Assembly (NCBI GenBank): GCA_037013495.1
Contig: CM072801.1
Span: forward strand, 12,572,501-12,636,500
Source: Hippophae tibetana
Taxonomy: Eukaryota; Streptophyta; Magnoliopsida; Rosales; Elaeagnaceae
Length of the DNA: 64,000 nt
Direction: 5' to 3'
The notes below the pieces were generated by a model that saw nothing but the letters and a program-made list of their open reading frames with translations, ran no database searches and was not told the DNA's origin. Within the stretch, counting starts at the first letter, position 1; each line of letters starts with the position of its first letter. This document shows, in pieces, positions 45,635 to 57,387 of this stretch. The position numbers and the translations under genes are program-made.

Positions 45635-48600
45635 CTCTTTCTTTTCGCCTTCAGATCTCAATCAAAAACCGATTTTGCTTAATTTAAGCAATTAATTTTG
45701 TTTCAATTCACCACCTAAATTTCTTAGAACTAATGAAATTAAGTTCATGTTTAATTTAAGTATTTTTATATTTCATTTGAAATTTAATTTAGAATTTTAA
45801 TAAAAAAATTAACTATTAATTTTTTCTTATATTTATTTAAAAATATATTTAATTTTAAAAAGATATTAAATTTTTTATTTAACAAATAAAATATTATAAC
45901 TTAGTTTTATAACTTTTATTCTAATAAGTTATTTAAATTTTTACATTAATTTAAATTTTTTAATTATTTAACGTATATTTTTAAAATAAAAAATAAAAAT
46001 AAATAATATTTTAAATATTTTAAATATTATATAATTTATTATTAAAAATATATTTTTTATATAATTATACGTATATAAAAATAATATTAATGTATGTTTA
46101 ATTTTAATTAATTATAATTTAAATATTATAATAATTATTTTTGTATTACAGTTTATTAATTATAGTTATTTTTAAAAAATATTATCAAATTTTTATAAAT
46201 AAATATAATTTTAATTATAAGCCGTTAAAATTTTTAAGTCTGTCGTTCACAAACTTTTTTTTTTGTACATGTCTCTTTTAAAAAATTTAATAACATAATA
46301 ATTAATTAATTTTTTAAATAATTATTATATATCAAATATATATATAATGGTTTTGATGGGAGCCTTTAAAATGTAAAAGTTTCTCGAATTAAATTTTTAG
46401 GTCTTTTTCATATAAGTGATTTTAAGGCTTTTTTTTTTTTTTTAAGATGAGTAAGGCTGCAAATGTGATGCGACAGGTAGACACTCCAATCTCTCGAAAT
46501 ATAAATATTTAATTATTTTTATACATAAAACTTTATTTTTAATCTTAAAAAAATATCTTATTAAATGTAAAAAATATATATTATTTAAGAATTAACAGTA
46601 AAATTATAATAATAAATATGTTATAAATAACCTGAATTATAAATCTTTCCTATATATTCACTTAAAGTTCTTGAATTACAATAAAATCCCGTATTCGAAA
46701 GAAAAAAAGATAATATAATATTTAAAAAACTATAGTAATTTAAATTTAATAACAATGTAAAAAAACAACATTAAAATTAAGTTAATGAAAAATTTAAAAC
46801 GACCATATTATTGTTAAAGAAATTTAATACTAACATTATTAATAAATTATAAAATACTAAAATGGTTTTAAAATTGTTAGATTTATATCTTATAGTTTAA
46901 ATAATTTTAATTAGTTAAATTATATAAATGATCCTTAAAATACTAGTCATTTAACACTTTTGTTTTCTTATTTTTTTCTATATAATTTAGTAAACTTACC
47001 TTTTTCTTCTTATAATATGATTCACTTACTGTAATTAAAAACATAATTTATAGTATGTTTTCAAACTATAAGTCAAAAATAATATTTTACAATTATTTTT
47101 AAAAATGACATATATGTTCAATATTTTTAAAAACTAATTTTAGAAGATAAATAAAAAATATGATTATATAATTTTTCCAAAAAAAGTTTAACTAATTTTC
47201 ATTATTTACTTTTTAATATTAAATTTAATATTTTTACAATGATTTGAACATTATATTTTTTTTAAATAAACTAAATATTTTTCTATAAAAAATATAACCA
47301 ATTTTTTTTAATGTTTTAAAGATTTTTTTAACTTTAAATATAAATATATTTTTTAAAAACTATAAAAAAATTCAAAATTCAAAATAATAAAAAAAAAACT
47401 TAACAATAATATTAAAAAATGTACAATTTGAATAGTTTTAATATTAAATATGTTTAAATGATTATAGTTAAATTTAAATGATATATTATTTTATATTAAA
47501 AATTATATTTTTACATTTATAAGATTTAAAAGTATTATGTTTTTTTTCATTTATTTTTATTTTTTGGAATTTTTTTATGTTCATCAAATTTTTCATGTGA
47601 AAATGAAGGGTGGACAAGGACCACGTATTTCAAAATTGGTAGTGGGACGGGACAGTTCTTTTTTTGGGGCAAAGGGACCATACGATTAATGGCTATTTTT
47701 ATGTGGGCTTTTTTACTTTGTTTGATAAAAGTCTCTTTAGTAAGGAAATTTAGAAAGAGCGGTAATATCGCTGTCAACACGTGGGATATTACTGACACGT
47801 GAAGGTACTTGCTTGTTTTGTTGATGATGCGAAGCTCAAGTTCAAGTGGTCCCAGTGATTCTCAGGTGTAGTAACGTAGGCCCACCACCTACATCAACTT
47901 GCTCAATCGGTTTCGTAACGGGATCACGTGAAACTGTTAGAGAATAGGCACAATCATGTCATGTCACAGTGACCCCAACTCACATTCCCGTTTTAACCCT
48001 CGTTTGGCTACTCACTAGTCAATGCTTAATCTAACCACACTTCACTACCTTTTTTTTTTCTTTCCTATTTTTAACTTTTCATTAATAAGATTTTTATATT
48101 ATTCAAACAATATATATATTATTTTTTAAATATTTTAAAAATATATATTATGTTATATAAAAAACAATTTATATACTATATATTTTAAGTTGAAAAAATA
48201 TTTTATAAATTAAAATTATTTCATATAATTAAATCAATTTATATTACTATTTTTTCTAATCCACTTATTCATCTCTCTTTTAATTTTTATTATTTTTATT
48301 CAATTAGTTTTATTTTTTACACCATAAAAAATATAATTTTTTGTATTATAAAATATATATATATATATTATATTTTTAAATATATGAAAAATATTTATTT
48401 TTAATCGATAAGATCTCGTTGAATTAAGAATTTTTTAAACTTATAAATAGTTTTGTTATCTTATTTATAATGAATTTAACGTAAATATATTAAAAATAAA
48501 ATTCAAAGTTATTTCATGCAATAAAATAGTTCATATTATCCTATTTTTTCGGTCATTGAATATTATTTTTCTAATGCCAATAATGATTTATTATTTGACT

Positions 48601-51600
48601 TTGCTTCTAATTTTCTTAGGAGTTCAAAAAAACATTATTTGAAAATTTATAATAAAGGTAATTCGAATGAAATAAGTTTTATTTGTATTGGACGCATATA
48701 GGTTGATTCGGCGATGGTACATGCACGAAGAAAATCACTGAAGCAGGAAAGATATGACAACTCATCACCATCGATCATGTGGACCAAACAACCCACTCCT
48801 CTTCCCAATTACTCTCCGCCATCACCTCCTTGTTATTTTACATCTTTTATATATATATATATTATAAAAAGGTTATAAATAATTATTTTAACTCCTTAAA
48901 CAATGTTATATATTAATTATGAATATCTATTATATGAATTAATATACTTTTTTCGTATAACATAACTCAATTATAATTTATTTTATTTTTAAAATTATAT
49001 TTATTATAAAAAATAATTAATTATATATATATTAAATTTAAAATTTATAAATTCTTTCGTAATAAAAGCTTAAAAAAATCAAAAGACTCATTATTATTAT
49101 TATAAAATTAAAACCAAAAATATTTGATTTTTTGTAAAATATTTAATTTTAAGTAAAAGAGTTAATAAACTTAAAAATTACAAAAAACTAAATTAAAAGC
49201 CTAATAAGTATTATAATAAGTTTTTATTATTATAAAATTAAAAGAAAAAAAAATCAAAAAATCGTCTAAACATGTACTAAATTAATGTACTTAAGAAAAT
49301 AAATTATGATAAGTATTAATATATTTCATAGTATAATATAATTCGACCATAATTTATTTTTAATTTATTTACTTTCAAAATTATATTTAACAAAAAAATA
49401 ATTAATTATATGTACTAATTATCTTTTAGTACGAGATTAAAAAAGAACTCTTAAAATAATTGATTATATATGACATTTAAAGTTATATCTAAATGAAAAT
49501 TTAAAAGAGAATATCAAAAAACACATGATTATTATAATAATTGTCTATTATTATAAAATTAAAAGTGAAAATTAAAAATCGTCTAAATATACTTTAAATT
49601 TTAATTTATTTTTAAATATATTTAGTGTAAAAATATTGATTATATATATGTATTAATAATTATTTTTTAAAAGAATAATTAAATCCAAAAAATAAAAAAT
49701 ATTAATTCTTTATAGATTATTTGATTTTCTATGAAAGAGTTAAAGAAATTTAACATTACAAATAAAATCAAAAGACTCATAAATATTTTAATAATTATCT
49801 ATTATTATGAAATTAAAAAAATCAAAAGTATCATAAATATATATTAAATTAGTATACTTAAAAATTTACAATAATTATCTTTTTACTTACTTTTATAATT
49901 TGTAATGCGTTTAATATTTTAAAATTTTAAATTTTCACATTCTCTTTTATTAATTTTGAATGTAATAAGTCTAGGTATTAGAACATATATTCTAGATAAA
50001 AAAATGATATGAACATAATTATCTTTTTATACTTTAGTTTAAAATATATTTTATACCTATGCATCCAAATATATAGTTGTGTTCATAAATATAAAATTTA
50101 TGTGTTTTGAAAAATAAATAAAATTTTATTTAATTAATATAAATTTTAAAGTTGTAAAAAAATTTGAATGTCATTATTATTGTCCACAAATCTTATATTT
50201 TAGTATGAGATTAATTATTATACATATTTTTGATTTACTTTATTTTTAACTCACCACTTTGATCTTGATTTTGGATTTGTTGCTTCATGATTTCTTGAAT
50301 TTTTGAGTTTATAATGCTATAAAATTGATATAAATAAAATCTCATAAATCTAAGATAATAAAAAATTAAATAACTATCTATTAAACTCTATGTATTTTTA
50401 AATTAAATTTTTATATTTTATTTAAATTAATTTTGAATGTAATGCCTTTAGGTATTAAAATATATATTCTAGATAAGAAAAATGATATGAAAATAATTAT
50501 CTCTTTGTATTTTAGTTCGAAATGTATTTTATACTCATGCATTCAAATATATAATCATGTTGATAAATATAAAATATGTGTTTTGAGTGATAAATAAAAA
50601 ATTATTTAACTAATATAAATTTTAAAGTTACAAAAATCTTTGATTATTGTTCATGATTCTATATGTTTTAGTATGAAATTAATCATTATATATATTTTAA
50701 ATTTATTTTATTTTAAATTTATCATTTTGAATTTTAAGGTGAATTGTTTAAGATTTAAATGTTAGAGTTGAAAATTGAAATCTATATAAAAATATGTAAT
50801 TGTCACTCAACATGGAATAGGCGACAAGTGCATATTCTTCTATGATTTATTGTTTAGATTTTAAGGTTTAGATTTTAGGTTTATAGAATAATATGTAATT
50901 GTCTAATATATTTTATATTATATTCGATATATTTATTTAAATTAAATTATATTTATTAATAATATTATTTTAAATTTAAGATATAAAAAAATTATATATA
51001 TTTTGTATGGATGATTTGCACATATACCATTTTCCTCAATTACATTAACCGATGGAATTCAGTATGATTTAGTTTGTTCATAAAATTAACAATAAATATG
51101 TAACTTAATTAAATATAGTAAACAAAAGGTAATTATTATTCTCATAGAAAAAAGCACTAATAATGGTATTAAATTTAAAATTTAGATTAAAAAGATAATA
51201 CTAAAACTTTCTAAAAAAAATAGAAATTTTGTTTTGAATTTAGTATTTGTGTTTTCTTTGGCAATATCAGCACCAAAACAAAACTGACCAAAAACGTGTA
51301 TGCGCAACACTAAAAATATGGTAGATATATATTTTAACAATTAAAATCTTCAATACTTATTCCTAATAAATTGTGAAGAAAAAACATAATTTAGCTATAA
51401 GCATAACTATCTTATTAGGTTAATTACAGCAGTTTAAATTCAATATTTGTATTCGTAGTGTAATTACACTGTAAATGAGCGTTAAAGGATGCGGGTGCGT
51501 GTGTACACATATATAATTAGTTATTAAAAAATGTACTATTTAAATTTATAATATGCAAAATGTCTAATTATTACTATTTTTTTTTTATGAATGTCAAGTT

Positions 51601-54600
51601 ATTATTGAGTAATTAATGATTCTCCCTCAAACATTTTTATATTTATTTAAGGGTTGTATTATTTAATTTATCTAATTAGCATAGACTCATTAAGATTATG
51701 CTAACAAATTTGAGTCACACAAAATTTAATTAGGATAAAAACTATTTATTATTATTAATGGCAATTAGGTGATTAAATAATTTGATTAATTTATCTAAAT
51801 TAAAAAATTTGATTCATTCTATTTGGATTGGATCGGATTAATAAATTTTATAGTAAGATCGGATTCAAATTAAAAATTATACTATCTTTTCAAATTTAGA
51901 TCGATGAATTTTATAATAAATTGTATCCAATCAAAATTAAATTAATATAAAATTATAAATAAATATATATTTTAGTTTATAATGTATTATATTTAAATAT
52001 TATATAAATCATAATTACATTATATTATTAATTTAGTTTAAATAATAAAAATAAATATTTATAATAATTTAATAATTAGACAAATATAGTTTTTATTCTT
52101 TTGATTTTCTTATTTATGACTATAAATAATAAATTTTATTGCAAATACACTAATTTAAAAATTAAATTTAAAATATATTTATATATTATGTTTTTTATAT
52201 GATAATAATTTATAAATAAATTTCAATATAAATTTGACCTTATTTGATCTAAAAAAATTTGATTGTTTGGATTCAGATCGATCAAAAACAAGTTTTCATC
52301 TCTTGGTTCACCCTTATATTCTTAAGTATGGTATAGTATAATTAACTTCTTAAAATAGACTTGGTTATGTGATACTTGAGTGATAAGATTAGATTTTGGA
52401 CTAAATATTCATATTATTAGTAACCCGAATTTTGAGTAAAATATAAGTTAAGTTTTAAATTTTATATTTAACTATTATTTTATCACTATTTTATATTTTA
52501 TTATATAATTAAATTTAATCAATTCAATATTAAAAAAAATTAAATATATCCTGATGTTTGAGAGACGAGCTTTCAAAAATTGGATGTAGCATAACCCAAA
52601 AATATACTTAAAGAATCCCATAAATAGTAACAATTATTCAAATTTTAATTATTCTTTCAATTTAAATAGGTAACAGAGACCTATACGAAGACGTAAACGC
52701 TATAAATGAAATCTTTTTACGAGTTTTATATGAATTCGACCAAATCGATCTTACAAACATGAACTAAGCAACTTACACAAAAAAAATATAAATAATATGT
52801 TTAATTCGACACATAATTAAAACAGATAGTGGATACAAAAATAACAATATGCAATAAATAAACTAATAATAACATGCTTGGAATAAAAATAATGCTATCA
52901 CGAAAAAACATAATTAAAAGATATTATTTATATTAGTATTTTTATTTATTTTGCAAGAGATTACTTATAAATTGTTAAATTTAACTTCATTATAAATAAA
53001 TTGAACATAACGTCACTTATAATTTTTTTTATATAAATTACTTAATAAAATGAATTAATATTAAATGAATTGTAGTAAACTTCAAAATCATTTAATATAT
53101 CTATTTGAATGATTTGTTCACACCATTATACTCTATCAATTATCATCAAATGTTATTTTCAACATTATTACATAAGAAAACAACATTACAGGAATTGCAC
53201 ATGAGTGTCACTTTAAGAGGTTGGGCAGCTATTTAATTAGCTCTTCATATATTACAGGAGAAATTATTATTAATTTTTTAGTATGTAATGATACCTACCA
53301 TGTAAAAAGTTTGTTTACCATAATTTATCATACGTGTTAAAAAAATTGATTGTATTAATTAATATATAACTTTTATATAAATTATTATAAATAAAAATAC
53401 TATAATAAAACATAAAGAATATAATTAATAAAGAATATATAATATGAATAATAAATAACAAAAAAGTATACATTACTTTAAAAATAAACTATAATTTATA
53501 TATTTTGGATGAATTATATTTATAATAAATTAAACTTTATAAATTTTACATAATTTGTTTAAAAAAATATTGAATAAATATATGATTGGCGGAAATTAAC
53601 ATATCGTCCTTTGAAGTAACGAATATTTTCTCATAAATGACACAACACCCCCATATTATAGCTGGAACTGAGACATTGCATTTTCAAAAGCGCAGGAGAG
53701 AGAAAGATTTGCCTGACCAATACTGTCCTTTTTTTTTATACACTTTTACGTTTAACAAGACAAACTCTTGAATTATCGAGATCGAGAGAGAGAGAGAGAG
53801 GCATTTGAAATTTCATACTCCTTAATAACATGGTGTTTCTAAGACCAATAATATGATAATTACTTCATTCAAATCTAAAATCCAAATTTTTTACTTTATG
53901 ATAAAATATGTTATTTAGTTAAAAAGTAATTATCTTTTAATTCAATTATTACTAAATTTAATATTTATATTCAATTTAAAATACAATTTAATGTTATATT
54001 TATGTATTATTTGATAACTTAATTCATATATATTCGTTATTAAAGTATAAAAAATATATTAAATTATCACAATTATAATTATTTTTAATACAATAATTTT
54101 ATTTAGTAATAATAATATTAATATTTAAATACAAAATTAATTATATATAATTCTTAATTCATTATGATTTATGTTGGGTAATGACTTTTTTTTTTGTTAA
54201 AAAAATAATAAAGAAAAAATTTCATTACCATTAACCATAACAATACACATTTTGAATCATTAATAATTTTAAAATTATTGATTAGGTACGAAATATATTG
54301 CTTCGACATGAAAATCATATATCATCAAAATTCAAACTACCTAACTCTTTTTCATAAAATAAAAAGCTTAGAAAATCACTTTTTCATATTGTCCATTGCT
54401 TTTGCTCACCCCTAAAACGCGTAAAGGTGATGAATTAATTTTTTGGAATTTAATATGGTTGCCGGTTGCATGTATGTAGTAGTAGTGTAAGATCTTAACT
54501 TTATTTGTTATTATTTTATCACGAAAAGCAGTCTATGATTATAATTAAATTAATTGGATTGAATCGGTTGCTTAATCAAATTATTAAGATTAATTATAAG

Positions 54601-55436
54601 TTTATATACAATTAATCTCTCTTATTTAAAAATTATATTTTATGTCAGCATCCTCTATATATGATTCTGTATCGATCCTTTTCTCTACCTCACCCTTTCA
54701 AATCCTCTATATATAGTAAAGCTCGATCTAATGTACTATTTTTCATTTATCCATAACATTAATGAGATATCAATGATTAAAATATAGATAATGCAGTTTT
54801 ACGAAAATCTCTAATAAGATATAATTGATAATTTTTTTATTTTATAAATTTATACTAATTTCAAAATATTAATAGATATATCATTAACCTTTTATATGTA
54901 TAAATTTGTAATTATTTTTCTATTTTAAGATTTACATGACTTAATTATTTATATGATTTTTCTTTTAATTATCATATAAAAAACATATATTATTTAGATA
55001 GTAAAAAATATATATAAAAAACATATTTTTTAGATGATAAAAAATGATACTTTATTTTTTTTATCAAAGAATAATAAATGTTATTTAAATTTATAAATTA
55101 AAACGAAAAAAATACAATATTATTGAATAATGTTATTTAATCACCTATATATTGCATCATCCATCGTTATAAGCAATTAATACATAATATAGTATTGCAT
55201 TAAGACTGATTACTTTCGGTTTTAAATTAGATTGAATATGGTTTATTTTAAAAAATAAGTAACTTCATACCTTAATATAAATTTTGAGTCCTGGAAAAAA
55301 GCGATTATCATTTGATAATGTTGGATTGGGTTTCTCCTAGAATTAAGTTAAAAAGGGCTACACTATCATTACAAAATAACATTTTTATGACTCATAATTT
55401 AAAAACTTAAATAAACTGAAAACAACATTTAAAAAT
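45635..55436. other. intergenic region between the RRM and DELLA genes
   Basis: Nearly 10 kb of AT-rich DNA without a supported gene. The first ~100 bp are the RRM gene's leader and promoter. Islands of more balanced composition lie at about 47600-48050 (three CACGTG boxes, listed separately) and 48680-48840. A (GA)n tract lies at about 53784-53800. Around 51780-52310 scattered GGATTGGATCGGATT-like blocks resemble eroded MITE sequence. The minus-strand frame at 47547-47798 (83 codons) has no recognisable feature. The DELLA 3' UTR would occupy the last ~200 bp (AATAAA on the minus strand near 55240). Confidence 0.55.
47778..47930. promoter_or_regulatory. orphan cluster of three CACGTG boxes
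   Basis: Palindromic CACGTG occurs at 47778-47783 (ACACGTGGG), 47796-47801 (GACACGTGAAG) and 47925-47930 (TCACGTGA). CACGTG is the G-box/ABRE core bound by bZIP and bHLH factors. The block is GC-richer than its surroundings, about 2.1 kb upstream of the RRM gene start. No gene or transposon was recognised to own it. Confidence 0.45.
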
Positions 55437-57053
55437 TTACAACACATGATTATTATCGCGATGATTCAACATTCCAACCGTATTACTCGAATCAGCCACC
55501 GCTTGCCAAGCCGAAGCCGCAATCAAAGGCCGGCTATGCCAGCCAAGTGTCAAACACCCTTCTTTCTCCTCCACACAATAGCCTTCTGCTGAAAATAGAG
55601 TTAAAAGCACACTCGCTTGTTTGAAAGCATTAGACCCCAAATGCAACGGCTTGAACCCAGCTTCACCAAGTCGAGCTCGCCACTTATTTAACGGCTCATG
55701 CCTCTCGACTCTAGCCGATCCTTCACAGCACACCACGTTGCATATCTCATGTTGTATGTATAACTCGGCAAAAGCCTTCTCTGGCTGAAGTGGACAAGCC
55801 TCTAACGAGTCGAAAATCGTCGAGTAGTAGTACAGTGCTTCCGTAAATCGTTCCAAGAACCCGGTTTGATTATGGTCCGATTCTTGCTCGACCACTGTCA
55901 TAATTTTGGGGTTCAAACTTCGGATCCATCCGAGAACCGTATCAATTGCGGAACTTGGGTTGTGGTCCGATCCGAGTAATCGATGAAGCTGCATGATTGA
56001 GTTAACAGCCACTGCCTCTTCGGGATTCAATAGGAGCATCCAAGGTTTCACATCTTCCAATCTAGAAGCTGCCACTCCACGGAAAGCGAAACGAACGTCA
56101 ACGGAACGAGCCAACTCAGCGAGTCGAAGCCCAATTTCACGGAGAGAGTCACGACCGTCAGGTGAAGGTGGACCAATGCCAGTCAATCGTAATAAAGGGG
56201 GCCCACCTGGACGAAGAGCAAGAGCTTGAATTAAAGCCGGCCATTGTAAACCGTGCATAAGATTGAAATCGATGACGTGGACACAATCGTGACCCTCAAA
56301 TGCTTCAAGAATAGCTTGGTTGGCGGTAAAATGAGCAAATTTCAAGTACGGACAAGCCTCGTAGAAGTGATGATATAAAATCTCGTTCTCATACGACGAA
56401 GCCGAACCGATGTTCTGAGGACAAAATACTCGGCGACTCAATGCGTCTATGAAATAGCTGGCGACTTTTCCTATACCACAAGTGGTGTTGACTCTTGTCA
56501 ACAGATCTTGCATATTTTCGATTAACGAACCAGCTAATGAAAGCTCACAACGCTGAACTGATTCGGCGCACGTGAGCAGAGTGTGAACAAGTTTGATACC
56601 GGAATCTTCTTCCATGGCCGTTACGACCGTGAACGGTTGTTGCATCTGAATTTGAGGTTGTTGAGCTTGAGATGTGGTGGTGGTTATAGAGTTGACGCCG
56701 TCAATCCATGGATCGTTGATGAGCGTCGTATTAGGGAAGAGATCTGGTAAATCGGACGGTAAGGAATTTGGAGGGTAGTGCATTTCAGAGAGAAGGGAGT
56801 CGACCCAGGAGACGAGGTCGGAGGGGTTGTAGTGAACGGTGTCAGAAGCAATATTGGAGATATCGGCCGGAGAGTTAACGGACATGACATTTTCAAGGCG
56901 TTCGAGGCGTTGAGCGACATGTCGTAAGTCGGAGGAGCGAACCATGTAACCGGCACCGGCAAGATGGCCATCAATATCGTTGGGTTTTGACGAAGAGGAA
57001 CTACCGGTGCTAGTCCCGCCGGAGATGGAAAATTCATAATTATTAGGCTCCAT
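55437..57053 (-). CDS. DELLA-type GRAS transcriptional regulator with divergent DELLA motif
   Basis: An intronless 538-codon gene, the normal size for GAI/RGA-type proteins (around 530). In the N-terminal regulatory region LERLE (50-54) and TVHYNP (72-77) are intact. The position of DELLA reads DGHLA (28-32), followed by GAGYMVRSSDL (33-43) where canonical proteins have VLGYKVRSS. The GRAS domain is complete: LHR1 with LVHTLLTCAESVQ (155-167), VHVID (258-262), a PFYRE-region block (about 406-420), RVER (448-451) and the SAW region ending GWHSRPLIAASAWQ (504-517). DELLA proteins repress gibberellin responses in the nucleus and are destroyed after GID1 binds their N-terminus. That binding uses both the DELLA and TVHYNP regions, so GA sensitivity of this one may be altered (inference). 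The ATG is the first in frame and gives the usual ~25 residues before the motif. I assign no symbol because the RGA/GAI/RGL class is uncertain. Confidence 0.97.
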   Translation of the reverse strand: MEPNNYEFSISGGTSTGSSSSSKPNDIDGHLAGAGYMVRSSDLRHVAQRLERLENVMSVNSPADISNIASDTVHYNPSDLVSWVDSLLSEMHYPPNSLPSDLPDLFPNTTLINDPWIDGVNSITTTTSQAQQPQIQMQQPFTVVTAMEEDSGIKLVHTLLTCAESVQRCELSLAGSLIENMQDLLTRVNTTCGIGKVASYFIDALSRRVFCPQNIGSASSYENEILYHHFYEACPYLKFAHFTANQAILEAFEGHDCVHVIDFNLMHGLQWPALIQALALRPGGPPLLRLTGIGPPSPDGRDSLREIGLRLAELARSVDVRFAFRGVAASRLEDVKPWMLLLNPEEAVAVNSIMQLHRLLGSDHNPSSAIDTVLGWIRSLNPKIMTVVEQESDHNQTGFLERFTEALYYYSTIFDSLEACPLQPEKAFAELYIQHEICNVVCCEGSARVERHEPLNKWRARLGEAGFKPLHLGSNAFKQASVLLTLFSAEGYCVEEKEGCLTLGWHSRPLIAASAWQAVADSSNTVGMLNHRDNNHVL

Positions 57054-57124
57054 TTGGTTAATTAAACCTCAATCCAAGATGTGTAGTTGTAAATTAGTAG
57101 TTGAAATTTCGGTTAATCTCCGAG

Positions 57125-57163
57125 CTAGAAAAAAACTGAGAGTTGGAGGGTTTTGGTTTTCAT
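57125..57163 (-). promoter_or_regulatory. upstream ORF in the DELLA leader
   Basis: On the minus strand an ATG at 57163-57161 opens 12 codons and stops with TAG at 57127-57125, 71 nt before the DELLA start. It is the only upstream ATG between the TATA box and the main start. It has A at -3, arguably a better context than the main ATG (C at -3, G at +4). It is not in frame with the main ORF. It could reduce DELLA translation. Confidence 0.55.
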
Positions 57164-57180
57164 TTTCAAGTCTCAATGTT

Positions 57181-57225
57181 AGAGGGAGAAGGAGATAGAG
57201 AGGGAGAAGGAGATAGAGAGTGAGA
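57181..57225 (-). repeat. purine-rich tandem repeat in the DELLA leader
   Basis: AGAGGGAGAAGGAGATAG occurs twice with an 18-bp period from 57181. On the transcribed strand this is a CT-rich leader, common in plant 5' UTRs. Confidence 0.8.
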
Positions 57226-57356
57226 ATAAGTGACTAGTGAGAGAAAAGAAAAGGATAGGTGAACAATGCACCAGGGAGGGAGTATGAGATGTATATGATG
57301 TATGACCACGAAATGTAAATTACTTGATTTTGTTTTTATGCCCTCCAGTTTTTGGC

Positions 57357-57364
57357 TATTTATA
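57357..57364 (-). promoter_or_regulatory. TATA box of the DELLA gene
   Basis: TATAAATA on the minus strand lies about 304 bp upstream of the start codon. It predicts transcription from near 57325 and a leader of about 270 nt containing the upstream ORF. Confidence 0.65.
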
Positions 57365-57387
57365 CTCATTCTCTTCTCATACAACAC

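Noticed and set aside
47547-47798. An 83-codon minus-strand frame near the G-box cluster
   Set aside because: It contains no recognisable motif, ends in a Lys/Asn low-complexity tail, and overlaps the G-boxes on a compositional island, so it is more likely non-coding.
55993-57037. Antisense and alternate-frame ORFs within the DELLA gene
   Set aside because: They are shadows of the long GRAS reading frame and contain no domain of their own.
57166-57387. A 73-codon minus-strand frame over the DELLA TATA box and leader
   Set aside because: Its start codon lies upstream of the TATA box, and its Ser/Pro-rich end is the translated purine/pyrimidine repeat of the leader.
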